DNA of 64,000 nucleotides from contig NC_081336.1 in assembly GCF_022539665.2 (NCBI RefSeq), forward strand, positions 3,286,001 through 3,350,000, given 5' to 3'. Each line of letters starts with the position of its first letter. The stretch's first letter is position 1. The translations under genes were made by a program, and so were the position numbers. Below the pieces are notes generated by a model. It saw only the letters and a list, made by a program, of their open reading frames with translations, did not search any database and was not told the DNA's origin. Positions 1 to 13,858 of the stretch are shown here, in pieces. The stretch comes from Daphnia carinata (Eukaryota > Arthropoda > Branchiopoda > Diplostraca > Daphniidae).

Positions 1-868
1 CAAAATCACGTTTTTTATTCATTTCCTAAGTGTTAGAATTTCTAACGAGAACTTTCACGATTTATGTAATCATATTTTGGGTAAACTTTCTATAAAGCAG
101 GTGAATTCAAATGAGTTGTAGCCAGCGCCACCTGTACTTAATCAACTTCAATTAGCTTATTTAGCAGGCCTTGAAAAAAGTACAATGGACTCCATTCCAG
201 GGTGAACCAATCCTAGAATCCGTTAGTAACGGATTTTACAAAAGCCTTAGGCATTTTCACGTGACAAGGATGAGGGAAAATGCCGCCCTTTTTGCGCCAT
301 TTGCACAATAAATTTTTTCGCTTAATCAAAGAAGGGAGGAAACCCCTATGGGATGCACTTCGAACTCAATGACCTACGATGAACTCAAATCGAAATATGT
401 AATCAGCCATTATGCAATATCTCGAAAAAAAATTTACTTGAAAGAAACATTTTCTAAATAAAATTAAAAAAAACATAAATCTGGCCTAAACCGAAAGTAG
501 AAAGTTCTGGATCGTTGCCAACTGCTCAACTCGCATGGCGCGTAAAACCTACATATTCCCTATTGCCTATAAGTAATGACGTCATCAGGATTAACGGAAA
601 TTTTATCACGTAAATGGGTTTTTCGTTCTGCTTTATTTATGGGCTAAAATTCCTGCACGACTACAGAAGCAGAAGTATCAAATAAAATATTAGTTAAAAA
701 CTGTTTCGGTGTAACCAGAACTGGCATCGTCGCCATATTTACTATCAAGGGACGTTCGGCTTCGTTAGTCGTGCCTGTTATTTCGCGAATAGAAAAAAGT
801 GAAATAACAATTATTGTTTGTTATGGTTGCGCGATTAATCTAGTAACGTGGTATTTTATTTACCCAAG
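1..868. other. TAF1 upstream region
   Basis: No convincing coding exon is visible on either strand. It holds a CTCF-like site (122-135), a palindromic CRE (576-585) and AT-rich sequence leading to the TAF1 start codon. Part of it is presumably TAF1 promoter and 5' UTR, but no splice or start signal defines the transcription start. Confidence 0.5.
576..585. promoter_or_regulatory. CRE/ATF palindrome upstream of TAF1
   Basis: ATGACGTCAT is a perfect 10-bp palindrome containing the CREB/ATF site TGACGTCA. It lies 284 bp before the TAF1 ATG, a plausible proximal-promoter position. Function is inferred from the motif only. Confidence 0.4.
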
Positions 869-3800
869 ATGCCTAGCAGTGATGAGGAGAACGGAAACCA
901 TAGCAGTGACGAAGATGGAGATTTGAGTAATAGTAGTGGCCCCGATAACAACGATGATGATTCACAGTCATCTCAAGAAGATGGAGGTAGAAGACCTTCA
1001 GGATTAAATCTTACAGGTTTCCTCTTTGGTAACATTGACAAAGAGGGTAAGCTTGAAGCAGACATTCTTGATGATGAGTCCAAACGACAACTGTCCACCC
1101 TTGGAAGATTTGGCTTCATGTCAATGCTCGAAACTGTCATCAAAGAAGGTGACTCAGGGAGCAAGGATCATAGTACTGATTCTGATGATGATGGAGCTAA
1201 ATCACCTACTGCAGAAGATTATTCTGATATCAATGAGTTGGCAGAAGATGAGGGAGGTCCTTACCTGGATGATTCAATTCTCATGCCACCACCTCCTACA
1301 CCAACATCAAAGAGCATGTCAGCTAGTGAAGCAAAAAAAAGGCTCGAAACACCATTGGCAGCCATGCTTCCTTCCAAATATGCAAATATTGATGTGAGAG
1401 AACTATTCCCAGATTTCAGACCTGACAAAGTCTTGTGCTTTTCCAGACTTTTTGGGCCGGGGAAACCAAGCAGTCTCCCTCAGATTTGGAGAGGTGTTAA
1501 GAAAAAACGAAAAAAGAAAAAGCTAGATGAAGATCTTGATGAAGAACAGGTTGAAAATGTGGAAATTGTTTTCAAATTTGGTCCAACCCCTACCCCAGAT
1601 AAATGTAGACCAGATGATGAAGAACGTTTCCTAAAACCTCTGGAAGATCCCAATGCTCTTAATAACATTAAGAATTCTGACGATGACAAGGGCCCTAACG
1701 TTGCTGATTGGAGGTTTGGGCCGGCTCAGTTATGGTACGATATTCTTGGAGTTCCCGAAACAGGTTTGTTTTTACTGTCACATAATTTGCCTTTCTGTGT
1801 GTATGCTAACTTTTTTTTTTCGCTCTTAACAGGCGAAGAGTTTGACTATGGTTTTAAAGTAAAGCGGAAAGATCCCAATAGCGCGGACGAAGATGGCCAG
1901 GAGCTACCTAGTTTTAAATTCCCAGATGAAGCCTTCCATATGATTACACAATTAAATTGGGAAGACGATGTCGTCTGGAACGGTGACGACATTAAGCACA
2001 AAGTAATGCAGAAACTGAATGCGAAGGGTGGTTTGGCCTCTGGATGGCTACCAACGGCCACAAATCGTCTAGCTACACAGAAAGCTGCCCCTGCTGCAAC
2101 TCCCGCAACTGGTAAGGCTGCAACACCCGGAGCAAAAGGGGGTGCAAAATCAGCCAATAATAAACCTGGAGGAGCGGCAGCAGCAGCAGCAGCAGCTGCT
2201 GCGGCCGCCGCGGCTGCTGCAGCCGTTGAAGAAGCAGCCGACGACGTTTGGCATTCAATTTTCCCAGTTGAGAACGACGAATTGGTGTTTGGCCAATGGG
2301 AGGATGATATCATATGGGACAGTGAAAACATGAAAGAGATGCCGAAACCTAAGATTTTAACGCTTGACACGAATGATGAAAATGTCATCTTAACGATACC
2401 CGACGATATCGATCCTGCTACCAAACAGGCGTACGTGCAACAGCCTGTCAAAGTTAAAATTCCCCATCCTCATGTTCGAAAATCAAAATTACTGCTAGGA
2501 AAAGCTGGTGTCATTAATGTATTGGAAGATGATTCGCCACCCCCTCCTTCTGAGAATAATGATAAAGATCCTTACAACATCTCAAATGATGAATTTTATG
2601 CAGCCAAGGCAACTGAGGCAGCTATTAAAGGTAACTTTCCCTGATCAGTACCTGCGTTTTCAGACCTGTACATATTTATTCTATTTACAGTCAGTACCGG
2701 TGGAAATATCATTCAACATTCGACTCCCGTGGTGGAACTTCAAGCTCCTTTTATTCCTACCCACTTGTCTATAATGAAACTGAGAAGTTTTCATCGCCCG
2801 CCTCTTAAGCGCTATTCCCACGGACCATTGGCAACTCCTGGCCCTCATCCTGTCCATCCGCTTTTGCGACACATAAGAAAAATGGCGAAACAGCGAGAAC
2901 TCGAGCGAATGGCTGCTGGTGGTGGTGACATATTTTTCATGCGGACACCCGAGGACCTCAGTGGTAAAGACGGTGATCTCATTCTCCTCGAATACTGTGA
3001 GGAACATCCACCTTTGATCAGTCAAGTGGGCATGTCGTCCAGGCTAAAAAACTACTACAAACGAAAGTGAGTTTTTGTCTTATGCATTGATGATTCAAAC
3101 AGAGATATAAAAATAATGTTACATTAACAGAGCGGTCAAAGACACTGGACCTCCACAATACAAATACGGTGAAACAGCGTATGCGCATACCTCACCGTTT
3201 TTGGGTACACTCCACCCGGGCCAGTCCATTCAAGCCATTGAGAACAATATGTATCGTGCACCAATATACGAGCATCAGCTGGCTCCAACAGATTTTCTTG
3301 TTATCCGAACGAGGACAACTTATCACATCCGCGAAGTCGATGCATTCTACACTGTTGGCCAGGAATGCCCTCTATACGAAGTGCCTGGTCCTAACTCTAA
3401 ACGGGCCAACAATTTCACTCGTGATTTCCTCCAGGTGCTTACCAATTATTGTTTAAAATGTGATACCGATGACACAAAGAAGTTAATCTTTTTTATTGTT
3501 TAAATGTGAATAGGTATTTATTTATCGACTCTTTTGGAAAAGTCCTGACACTCCACGTCGTATTCGAATGGACGACATTAAAAGGGCTTTTCCAGCCCAT
3601 TCTGAAAGCAGCATTCGTAAACGACTGAAACTATGTGCAGACTTCAAACGTACTGGAGTTGATTCTAATTGGTATTAAGTGGTACGATAAAGAGTCAAAC
3701 GGATGTCCAAACTATACATTTCTTTTATTCAACAGGTGGGTACTGCGACCGGATTTCCGGTTACCTTCTGAAGAAGAGTTGCGAGCGTTGGTATCGCCTG

Positions 3801-6800
3801 AGCAATGTTGCGCCTATTTCAGTATGATCGCAGCCGAACAGCGTTTGAAAGACGCTGGTTACGGTGAGAAATTCCTTTTTGCTCCGGAGCAGGACGACGA
3901 CGAAGATCAACAACTCAAAATGGACGACGAAGTTAAAGTTGCGCCGTGGAACACGACCCGCGCCTACGTCCAGGCCATGAAAAACAAGTGTTTGCTGCAA
4001 TTGACGGGTCCAGCAGATCCAACCGGCTGTGGTGAAGGTTTCTCCTACGTCCGAGTACCCAACAAACCGACGATTAACAAGGAAGAGTTGGAATCTCAAC
4101 CCAAACGTATCGTAACGGGTACCGACGCCGATTTGCGTCGTTTGTCGCTTAACAACGCCAAAGCAATCTTGCGTAAGCACGGAGTGCCCGAAGAAGAAAT
4201 CAAGAAACTTTCTCGTTGGGAAGTTATCGACGTCGTTCGAACCCTATCCACGGAAAAGGCCAAAGCCGGTGAAGAAGGAATGGACAAGTTTTCACGTGGT
4301 AATCGATTCTCCATCGCCGAACATCAGGAACGCTACAAGGAAGAATGTCAACGCATCTTTGACCTACAAAACCGCGTCTTGGCCTCTAACGAGGTCTTGT
4401 CGACTGACGAAGGTGAAAGCGAGGAGGAAGAAGACATTTCTGATATCGAGGAAATGGGTAAAAACATTGAAAACATGCTGGCCAACAAGAAGACGTCCAG
4501 TCAGTTGAGTCGTGAACGTGAAGAGCAAGAACGTCGTGAATTGCAAAAGATGATTTTGGGCGAAGGTTCGCAATCGATGAAGAAAGACAAGAGCCGTGTT
4601 GGTCTGGATGAGGAAGACAGTTCGTCCCAGCCGCCGTTAGCTGGTGCGGGCCAGGCCGGTCGAGTTCTCAAGGTCTACCGAACGTTCAAGAATGCCGAGG
4701 GCAAAGAATACACCCGAGTGGAATTGGTCCGTAAACCGGCCATCATCGACACTTATGTTCGAATTCGTACGACCAAAGATGACGCCTTTATCAAGCAATT
4801 TGCCACACCCGACGAGCACCAAAAGGAAGAGATGAAACGTGAGAAACGGCGTATCCAAGAGCAACTGAGACGTCTGAAACGTAATCAAGAAAAGGAGAAG
4901 TTGGGTATCGTCAATAACCGTCGTCGTAAAGTCAAGATGAAGCCCGATCTCAAGATGAAGTGCGGTGCCTGCGGCCAGGTAAATCGCTATAAAAGTGACA
5001 TCTTTAGGATTTTTATTCAATTTGTAATTCTCAACAGGTGGGTCACATGAGGACCAACAAGGCCTGCCCACTCTATCAGAATGCTACGCCTCTACCACCA
5101 ATGGTCGTCGCTTTGACTGAGGAACAAGAGGAGGAAATTGAGAAGCAAATCTTTAGCGAAGATGAAGAGCTGGTCAACGTTGATGGCACCAAAGTCAAAC
5201 TATCGGGCAAACTGATAAAACATGCTGAAGAGATAAAACGACGTTCCCTGGTGCTCAAAGGTTGGTACAAATTTATTACTTTACATAGAAAAATTTTGAG
5301 AGTAATTCGACTGTTTATTTCAAACAGTACCCAAGGAAGCCATGTCTGGTCGAAAGAGGAGACGTGCTGGAACAGTGACACATTGCGATTACCTGAGCCG
5401 ACACACAGGCAAAACAGCCAACCGAAGACGAACCGATCCGGTGGTGACAATGTCCACCATGCTGGAAGAAATTCTCAACGAAATGCGGGAACTACCCGAC
5501 GTTCAGCCCTTCTTGTTCCCGGTGAGCAGCAAAACGGTACCCGACTATTACAGGATAGTAACTCGACCGATGGACCTTCAAACGATTCGGGAAGCCTTAC
5601 GCCAAAAGCGTTACCAGAGTCGCGAAGACTTCTTGTCTGACGTCAATCTCATTTTTGAGAATTCGACCTTGTACAATGGCGAGAAGAGTATCTTGACAAC
5701 AGCAGCCAAGCGAATGTTGGACCTTTGCATCGAACGCCTCTCCCAAAAGGAGGAGAGGTTCATGAGACTCGAAAAGGCTATTAATCCATTACTGGATGAT
5801 GACGATCAGGTGGCCTTTTCTTACGTATTGGACAACATTATCAACGGCAAGTTAAAGCCTCTACCAGAGGCTTGGCCTTTCCTCAAACCTGTCAACAAAA
5901 AGTTTGTCAAGGATTACTACAGCATCGTCAAAAACCCCATGGATTTGGAAACGGTGGCCAAGAAAGTCAAGGCGCACAAATACCACAATCGCCAAGAGTT
6001 CTTGTACGATGTCGACCTTATCTTGGAGAATAGTATTGCCTATAATGGAGAGGAATCTCAATTTACCGAGAAAGCCAGAGCTCTTGGACGCATTTGTCGT
6101 GAAACTCTCGAAGAGGTACGCAAAACCCCAAAACAAATTATCCCTTTTAAGGGTTTTCTACTCAATGCTAATGCTCTTTTTTTTTTCCTCTCTCTCCTTG
6201 AAAAAACATCGCAGTACGACGAACATTTAACTCAGCTTGAGAGTAACATCCGCATTGCCCAGAAAAAAGCCATGGAACAAGCTGAAAATGATTTCCTCGA
6301 TGTGGGAGAAGAAGGTTACGAAGATGAGTACATAATGGATTCCATGGACATGGTTGATCTACCTGATCGTCCAGGCGAAGACGAATGGGATCCAGATGTT
6401 GAAACACCCGTGCGTGCTCCTAAAAAGAGCCGAAAATCTTCATCTATTAATTTTGCCCAACCTGGGCCTTCTACTGCTGTCAAACCCAAGGGCAAACGCG
6501 GACGTCCAGCAAAGAATAAAGGGTACCAAAGATTTTTCGCTTTCTACGAAATGTACGCATATAACTTGACAGGGAATGTTATGGAACTCTTTAACAGGTC
6601 ACCGAGTGGAAAGAACAATTCTCCGCGAGTCAGTCTCTCTTCACCCCGTGGATCCAAACGGAAAGCGAGTGACGTTTTGGATGATCTTCAGTATTCTGCT
6701 AGTGAGAAAGAAGAGGAAGAAGACGAGGAAGATGACGATGAAGAGTTGGAAGAAGTGGCTATGGACGTAGATGTCGATGCCAATTACGATCCAGAAGCGG

Positions 6801-6988
6801 AATTCTTTTCCTGTGGTCCTAGTAAAGACGAGGATATCCGTGATGACTTGCAAGTCAGCGAGTCAGAGGAAGAAGGTGAAATTCGCGACGATCAACCTGC
6901 CGTCAATAATAAAGGACGGAGTCGGCACCATTCGAACCGACCTTCGTCTTCCCGTGATGAGGATGATGATGGAGGTTTGTGGTTTTAA
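869..6988 (+). CDS. Taf1: Transcription initiation factor TFIID subunit 1 (TAF1)
   Basis: TAF1 is the scaffold subunit of TFIID, which recognises core promoters for RNA polymerase II. Ten exons join in frame: 869-1763, 1833-2630, 2691-3066, 3131-3434, 3514-3671, 3736-4978, 5038-5260, 5328-6115, 6215-6522, 6598-6988, giving about 1827 residues, typical of the family. Visible in order: an acidic Ser/Asp-rich N-terminus with the GFLFGNI segment, a polyalanine run near residues 413-428, the large conserved TAF7-binding/HAT-like core ([45 protein letters not shown]), a zinc knuckle near 1253-1275 ([17 protein letters not shown]), two bromodomains near 1380-1460 and 1500-1573 ([16 protein letters not shown]), and an acidic tail. 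The start is the ATG at 869, followed directly by MPSSDEENG. Introns of 69 bp (1764-1832) and 75 bp (6523-6597) are multiples of three, so retention would not break the frame. The last few residues (GGLWF) are the least certain part. Confidence 0.97.
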
Positions 6989-7241
6989 TCATATATGCCT
7001 CTATCATTCGCCTCTTTTATTATTATTATTATTATTGTGTTTAAAGAAAAAATATGTTCTTAATTGCTGCACCATAAGCCTTTAAGATGAAACTGCAACA
7101 TATTGTGTTAATGACTCGTCCCCATCTTTCCCTTTTTTTTTCTTTGCGCGTCACGTTGAATTGGTTTGTGTGCGGATGCCACAGACATGAAGCAATCCGA
7201 AGCCTCGGAATATATTTCTCAATACAGTAATTTTTTTATGG

Positions 7242-7247
7242 AATAAA
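7242..7247 (+). terminator. Probable TAF1 polyadenylation signal
   Basis: AATAAA lies 254 bp after the TAF1 stop codon and is followed by A-rich sequence. It is the first canonical signal in the 3' flank. Confidence 0.5.
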
Positions 7248-7249
7248 GG

Positions 7250-10200
7250 AAAGGAAAAAAAAAAGTAAAAAAAAAAAAGAGAGTGCATTAGGTTGATGAC
7301 TCAACCACTGCCTAAAGGGTTTTTGTTTGTTAAAATTACTACATTCCTTATTTTATTCCCGTTTCCGATGGCAATAATTCGATTGCCAAGAAAGCCCCCC
7401 TCCCGCTAGACCCTCATTTTCTCCATCTGACTGTACTGCCATCTGTCGGGTGCGTAGCAAACACGCCTTTTACTTGGCAGAAAGATGTGCACTTTTTGCG
7501 ATGACTGGCCATCGGAATGCGATAAAAATCCAATGTTTATCGTGTTTAAGGCACACATGTGCGCGAAAAAAAAAAAGGCATTCGTTAACTCATTAAGACA
7601 TAAGAAAATTTATATCCTTTTTCTATACATAACCAACTCTTTGTTTTATCTCTAAAAAAAATGTGTTAATTTCTTATGACGCGTTTAGATTTTGCAAGAA
7701 AAGCAACTTGAGGTGTCTGGAGTCGTTAAAACTTTTAAGAACAAAAAAAAAGCCTCCGACCGTGTAATCAAATATGCACCAGGAAATTGTTTACATATAC
7801 ATATTTATTTACCGTAGAAATATGTACACACGCCATCAGGTGGTGTGTGTACGCAAAAAAAAAAAAGGATCATTTCGTCTGTGTGTCTGTTGCATCATCA
7901 CGTTCCCGAGTTAGTGCTAGACTTGATGCCCGGAGCTATTCCTCATCGTTGTTCATCCCAATTCGAGACAGTAAATTTTCTCGTTGCCAAGGTAAGTTAA
8001 CACACGGGATTTTGGCGTTTATTTTTTGCTGTGTGTATTTCGCTTTTTTATGGCTGGTGTAGTCAGATATAGCACTGTATATACCACGAGCTTGCTAGAC
8101 TAGACAGAGCAGACCTTTTTCATTTTTATTTGCCGTCTCACACAGAGCGTGCCGACATTACATTACGTCAAAAAGTAAACAATGGAAGAAAAATTCCTTC
8201 CAAGAATTGCCGATTAAACATTTCTCATCCATCGACCAAATTCTTTCTATTTGTCCTTTCAAAGAAAAAGATACATTCTACAGGCGAAGTAAAAATTAAC
8301 CTTTGTTTTTCTTTAATACTCCTTTTTCCCCTATAGCTAGTGTCATGATGTTTTGACGCATTTATGAGCTAAAGAAAATTTGGAAATTTTCTCAATATTC
8401 AAGAGGTTTTTTGGTATTTTTTTTCCCTTGGTTGTTATATTACGAGGCGTTCGTGCCCGCCAATGCGATTCACTTGTTATAATCCTGGCCAGACAAACTT
8501 GGAACACCCAAGCATAACTCAAAAGTTGCAAGAAACTTTTAGAAAAACGCGTTTTTTGTTTTCCTGTTAGGAAAACAAATAAAAAAACGTGTGGCTATTC
8601 TACCCTTGATACCAACGAGATTAAACGCGTACCATAAATTTATGCGACAACTTGAGAGAAAAGAAAATGCACCGACATTGTAATTAAAATTACGTCATGC
8701 AGTCATTTCTTTCCAGCAAACAGTATTTTTTTTTATCAGTATGCTTTTTTTATTGAATTTTTCTTTCTTTGGTGATATTGCCAAATCGTCAAAATTTTGT
8801 TGCTTCAATAAACAGGCAATTCACATCCGCAGGTAACACGACCAGCCTAAACGAATTTTTCACGCAAGTCAACCGCGATCAAAGTCAGACTTAAACTAAT
8901 ACGTCTACTTTGTCTGTGTGTGTCACTTCTTTTTTTATTGACGTACAGGTGCGCCGGCATGTTAATCCCCTTTGAACTGGTTTTCTTACTTTAATGTTAT
9001 ACATCAAAAGACGCTACATTTCATTAAAACATCGTTTTTCTTTTATTACATATCGTTACGTATTTTTTTTTCCCCCTCTTGCAATCCCTGAAGTTGCACG
9101 TAGCAGATAATCTGCAATGTCTAACGCTATTCAACATCGGACTCTCCTTGAGACAAAATCCTATTTAAGATAACAAAAAAAAGAGGCTGCCAGTCCCGTG
9201 GTTTGTGTTTTTCGCCTATTTCATCGACGCAGTGGCGCACCTATGCCCGTAACCGGTTTACTTGGACGAAACAATAGCGATCTGACGAACCCGAAGAAAA
9301 GGTGAACTGTATAGGCTAGGCGGCAATTACGACACGTTGCACATTATCAGTTGGGAAAAAAACAATGTGCATCAGTTCCACTATACAAATGGCATAGCGA
9401 TAGGGTGTCCTTGTAACAAAAAAAAAAAAGAGCTTTATGGTTATAACTGCCGCAATATGTACTATAATAAGCTCACCTACGATAAACAGCAATGCAGCAT
9501 TAGGTTTGTTTGCCCTATTGCGCAGCCAGTGACAATAATGATGGGCAATCAAATAGAAGGCAGGTTGTCATGTGCTGCGATTTGCGTCACGAATATTCAA
9601 TCACATTTTTTTTTCTAATCAGGATATGCGAGCCATCATGTAACACCAAGTAGCCTCCGTTTGACCATTTGCGTAAATGTCGCTGCAGTTGGTCTACGTA
9701 GACGGTGATAAATGTGGATGTGTTTCGACATGTATCACTTATCGGACTGTTCAGTCTATAGATATATGAGATAGGCAACAGCCAGCACTCGTTCGAAAAT
9801 GGTGGAATCCAATCTGTAAAGAAGAAGAAGAGGTTAGTTAAAAACAAAACAAAAAACAGAGGACAAGGACGTGGCATTGAAACGAGCTCTCTATCTATTT
9901 GTGCCTTTTGGTCATCGTCGTTGGCTTTTCCGTCACAACAGACAAGGTCAAATGTTTCTTGCCATCCAACGACGCAGGTAGAAACGAAATAAAATTCTTT
10001 GTCGATTCTTGCTTTCCTTTTAACAAAATGCCTGAGTAGTACCTAGTAGTAAAAAAAAAAAAGAACGGTTCCTGGCTCTGCTTCTAGCAATAAAAGAATA
10101 TTTCTTTTTAATCAAAAAGAATATATGCAACAGAGAGGGTGTTTTTTTTCCAAATTTTATATAGCTACCTGGTGTGAATAATTCCAAAACCGCGTCCAAG

Positions 10201-13200
10201 AATTGCTCGTCGCCATCAGATAAAAACATGACCGGGGGGACATTGAAAATTGCGATTTTAATCGAATTCCTTTTTTTTCCGTTCCACCCGCATGGTAACT
10301 AAATTTTAAATGAAATCGTTCCAAAAGAATTAAAACAAATTGTCATCGAATCACATTTGTCCAAAAAAATTTCGAAGAAAAAGGAAAAAATATTTCTTTA
10401 AAAAAATATTTTACGTTTGAGGAAAATCCCGTTCTTGATGAAAAGCGGCAAAGCCTGGAACACGCAGTTTTTCTACAGTCTACCACATTGCGATGGAATG
10501 CGTATTACGTGTGTGTGTGATTATGAACTGAACCCGGAGACGCGCGCTGTTTTTATATATCGGCATATCCTCAAGATGACTTGAAAAGAACCAAAACCAC
10601 TACCTGCTGGCCATATGATAATAGCTGCGGTATATACAGTCAGTTCCTACTAGTCCGTCAGGTACTATAGACATATAAATATAATTACTATTATTGCAGC
10701 ACGTTTGTTCAGCCCGCACTTCCAAAAAAGTCGAATGTGGCGCCACGGTGAGTAACGGCCCGCAGGATGTCACCATCGCTGAAAAAACGTCAAAACATAA
10801 AAGATTAAGACATTGATTGAGAAAGTCGAATCTTGACCTGATTTTACAGCTTCACCTCTCACTGCTGTTGTTGGTCAGTTTTACGCAACACACGTGGATG
10901 TCTGTTACCTGCATAAACTAAGTAATTGGCCATTTTCCACGAAGATCACGCATACGCACCAGAAAACTCTCTCCTCTCGATTCTTTGCGCCCAAAATTCT
11001 CGCTCCAACGATTGCGTAAAGAACTGGGGAAATATCTTTACTTTTCCTGTCCTACTTTTAAGACAAAACGCGAACTGGCGGGACGTGTTTCTGCGTGGGT
11101 GTTTTTTTTTTTTTTTTTGGCTGAAAAACTATTACAACCACCGAACGAAATAGTTTGAAAATAAAAATTAGGTTATACTTTTAACTTGATAAAAAATGTT
11201 CGTCCTTCAAGTCAATTTGAATCAATCATTCAATGACCTTTTTGCTCTAAATCTGGTGTGCGAGCATATCGTTATATTAATAGCATTTCTGTTTACCTTG
11301 GCAAGTTGTCGATCCATGTTGACACAATTTGCAAACCAGCTGCATTGTTCTTTGCTGGAATTGTCCAACTGTGTCTCCCAATGTCTAGGTATATCTCATC
11401 GGTAGTGGCATATCAAATTTTAAATTTTCTTCTTTATTGGCTTGCGTAAACCGGTTTGCTTGACTGTGCCCAGCAACAAATTCAGGACAGGGTCGCTAAC
11501 ACGCATTCCAATTTCACCATATAGGCCTGTAACCGAGAGCCACAGAGAACGAATTCACAAAAAAAAACAAGTTGCTTTGTTATTTTATCGGAAACCTTGT
11601 GGTTTTTCGTCGATTATGCCTTACGATTTTTCTTGTGTTTTTCCAAGGGATATGACGCTGCTGTCGTAGTAAAACCGCAACGTACACGCATACACAACAT
11701 TTCTGGTTGAGAAAAAAATATTGTAGAGGATGTGTAAGATTCCGGATGGTATGTGACAACCCGAAAGCAAAATATTGTGTCTGAAATCGAGAAAAAAAAA
11801 TGGTTAGGAAGAAGATCCGGAATCATTGTACGAACTATAATATATAGCAACATACTAACCTTACGTGCATAATTATATTGTCTGAATTATTTTAAGAAAT
11901 CTTCGGAAAGATGACAAATTCCTTTTTTCTCCTGAAATTGTGTAGAAAATAAAAACTGTTTTCTTCAGTTTCGGGAGGAAGAATACAAAAATACCCCGAT
12001 ATTCTTTTGCAGTGAATTAGCCATGCTAATCCCTTTTTGCCATAGAACTGTGAAGTATAGCAACAAAAAAAAACAAACATGCAAGTCATTTGACTTTATT
12101 ATAAATATTTGCCGCCCGCAAATCATCATTTTGCCGGAAGAAGAGAATGGGCTAGGCCAAAAAAGTATACTAACACGCTTACAATGATTTCTCCTTTTTT
12201 TTCCCCATCAAACTTTGGGAAGGAAGGTGTTTCAATGGTGAATAGGGCAAGATAGTTCTATCCCTTTGGCGATGTGATGATCTGACACTTCCGTCCTTTT
12301 TCCCACCGTACAAAACCTGACAAAAGAAAGTGAAAATGTCTAGCAGCATGTTTTACACTGTACATATTTTATTAAAAATGCTTTTGAAAAATCAGTGAAA
12401 GAAAGATGATAGATAAACATTTTTAAAAAGGGGGGAAGAACCCTAATACCGGTCGTACACACTTGCTACGTGAGTATAATTTAGAAACCCTTAAATTGGC
12501 TTAGAATATTTATGAGTCGAATGAGTAATGGCCGCCTTAACAGATGACCACACCTGATAGATGGAAAGCAGTGGACGAGGAAAAACTAGCTAGTCATTCG
12601 TGTTATTATTATTTTTTCTAAAGCAACAATCGTAGCCAAAACTTGATTAATTCAAACCAGATGATTTGGTTTAACCACCTGATCCCCCCTTCTCCTCCAC
12701 CTAAAAGGGGAAAAAAATGGCCGATATCTTGCTCACCTTAGTGGTCCGACGTTTTGTTTTGAAAGGAATTCAGCATGTCATTGTGTACTTGATAAAGGTT
12801 TTGATTAAAGATGTGAACATGTGGCTTAATCAGTAAATGTAAATACGTTTTAACTAACTTTGCTACCACGGTTTGACGTCAATCCTGAAGCGCCATGGTT
12901 CAAGAGTTTAAAGATCGACGGTAGCGCCACCACAATGGAGTTTACACTCATCCTCGTGACCCCCTTGGAATTTTTCAAACCAAATGAAAAACATCTATAT
13001 CTCTTTTTATGATAAAAAAAATTAGAAATTTTATTGTTACAGATAGTATTTGTAAAAACAAAATTTTAAAAAAGAAAAAGAAACAAAACTGCAGGCGTTG
13101 GAGAAAGAAACACTTGTCCACCCCGTGGATGAAAAGATAAGCAAACAGACGAGTGAGGTGTTCGTGAACTTGCTCTGTCCTTTCTCGTCCATGCTGTTGA

Positions 13201-13600
13201 TACTGAGTTGTCATGCAATATGGTAGCCAAACTTTTCGCTGCTCTATTCTACGAGTCAAAAGGAGTTAATCTGTTTACTAATTTTACGAGTTTTCACTTT
13301 ATATCGAATTGGTTACGTTTCTAAATTGAACAAGCAATTTACCCAGGTGTTTGAGGTATTCAGTCATATGCGGATCAAAGTTCAGTTTTTGGAGTTTGTT
13401 CAAAAATGTTCCGGCCATTTCGTATAGTTGAACGAATGTAATTTATTAAACAAAACCAGTTGAAAGAGAAAAGAAAGAAAAAAAGAATGCAATGGAGTCA
13501 TAGCCAGCGGCTTGGTACCCCTGACCACCAGGCACTAACAGAGGGAGGCAACGCAAAAAAAGAGTTTCTAGTGTGTACGTGTGTTGGATTTTAGTTTTTA
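7250..13600. other. Long intergenic region without recognisable gene
   Basis: About 6.3 kb with no reading frame that looks like protein and no RNA gene recognised. It contains many homopolymer A and T runs and CTCF-like sites (7436-7449, 12921-12934). A strong isolated splice-donor consensus, AAG followed by GTAAGT, lies at about 7988-7996 and could end an untranslated first exon of the downstream ETS gene, but this cannot be shown from sequence alone. Enhancers of the ETS gene may lie here. Confidence 0.4.
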
Positions 13601-13621
13601 GTTGCTGGCTGCCGCCCTCTG

Positions 13622-13660
13622 TGACGTCAGTCGAGTTTGGATCGTCATGAGCGCAGGTCG
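13622..13660 (+). promoter_or_regulatory. Inr + DPE core promoter of the ETS gene, with CRE
   Basis: A TCAGT initiator at 13627-13631 sets A+1 at 13629. GGTCG, matching the DPE consensus RGWYV, falls exactly at +28 to +32 (13656-13660). The CRE palindrome TGACGTCA (13622-13629) overlaps the initiator. No TATA box is seen. The implied 5' UTR is 230 nt to the ATG at 13859. Inr-DPE spacing is strict in arthropods, which makes chance less likely. Confidence 0.6.
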
Positions 13661-13858
13661 CATAGAATCGCTCTCTCCTTAGTACGCTACACAACCTTTA
13701 AACTTCTGCCCCAACGTACTTGAGGATTACTTTTATTTCGCCCCAACAACTATTTTTATTTTGACATTTTCATTTAACGTCGAATCGTCCTCCTTTGAGT
13801 GATTTCTACATTTGCTAGTGATTTCGACGAACTCTCGAAAAGAAAAGACGTTTCCACA

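Noticed and set aside
1846-2451. 201-codon minus-strand frame within TAF1
   Set aside because: Antisense of a conserved TAF1 exon; its alanine run is the complement of the TAF1 GC-rich repeat.
7787-8062. 91-codon frame ending near a GTAAGT donor
   Set aside because: The frame itself has no protein-like features; only the splice donor is notable, possibly of an untranslated exon.
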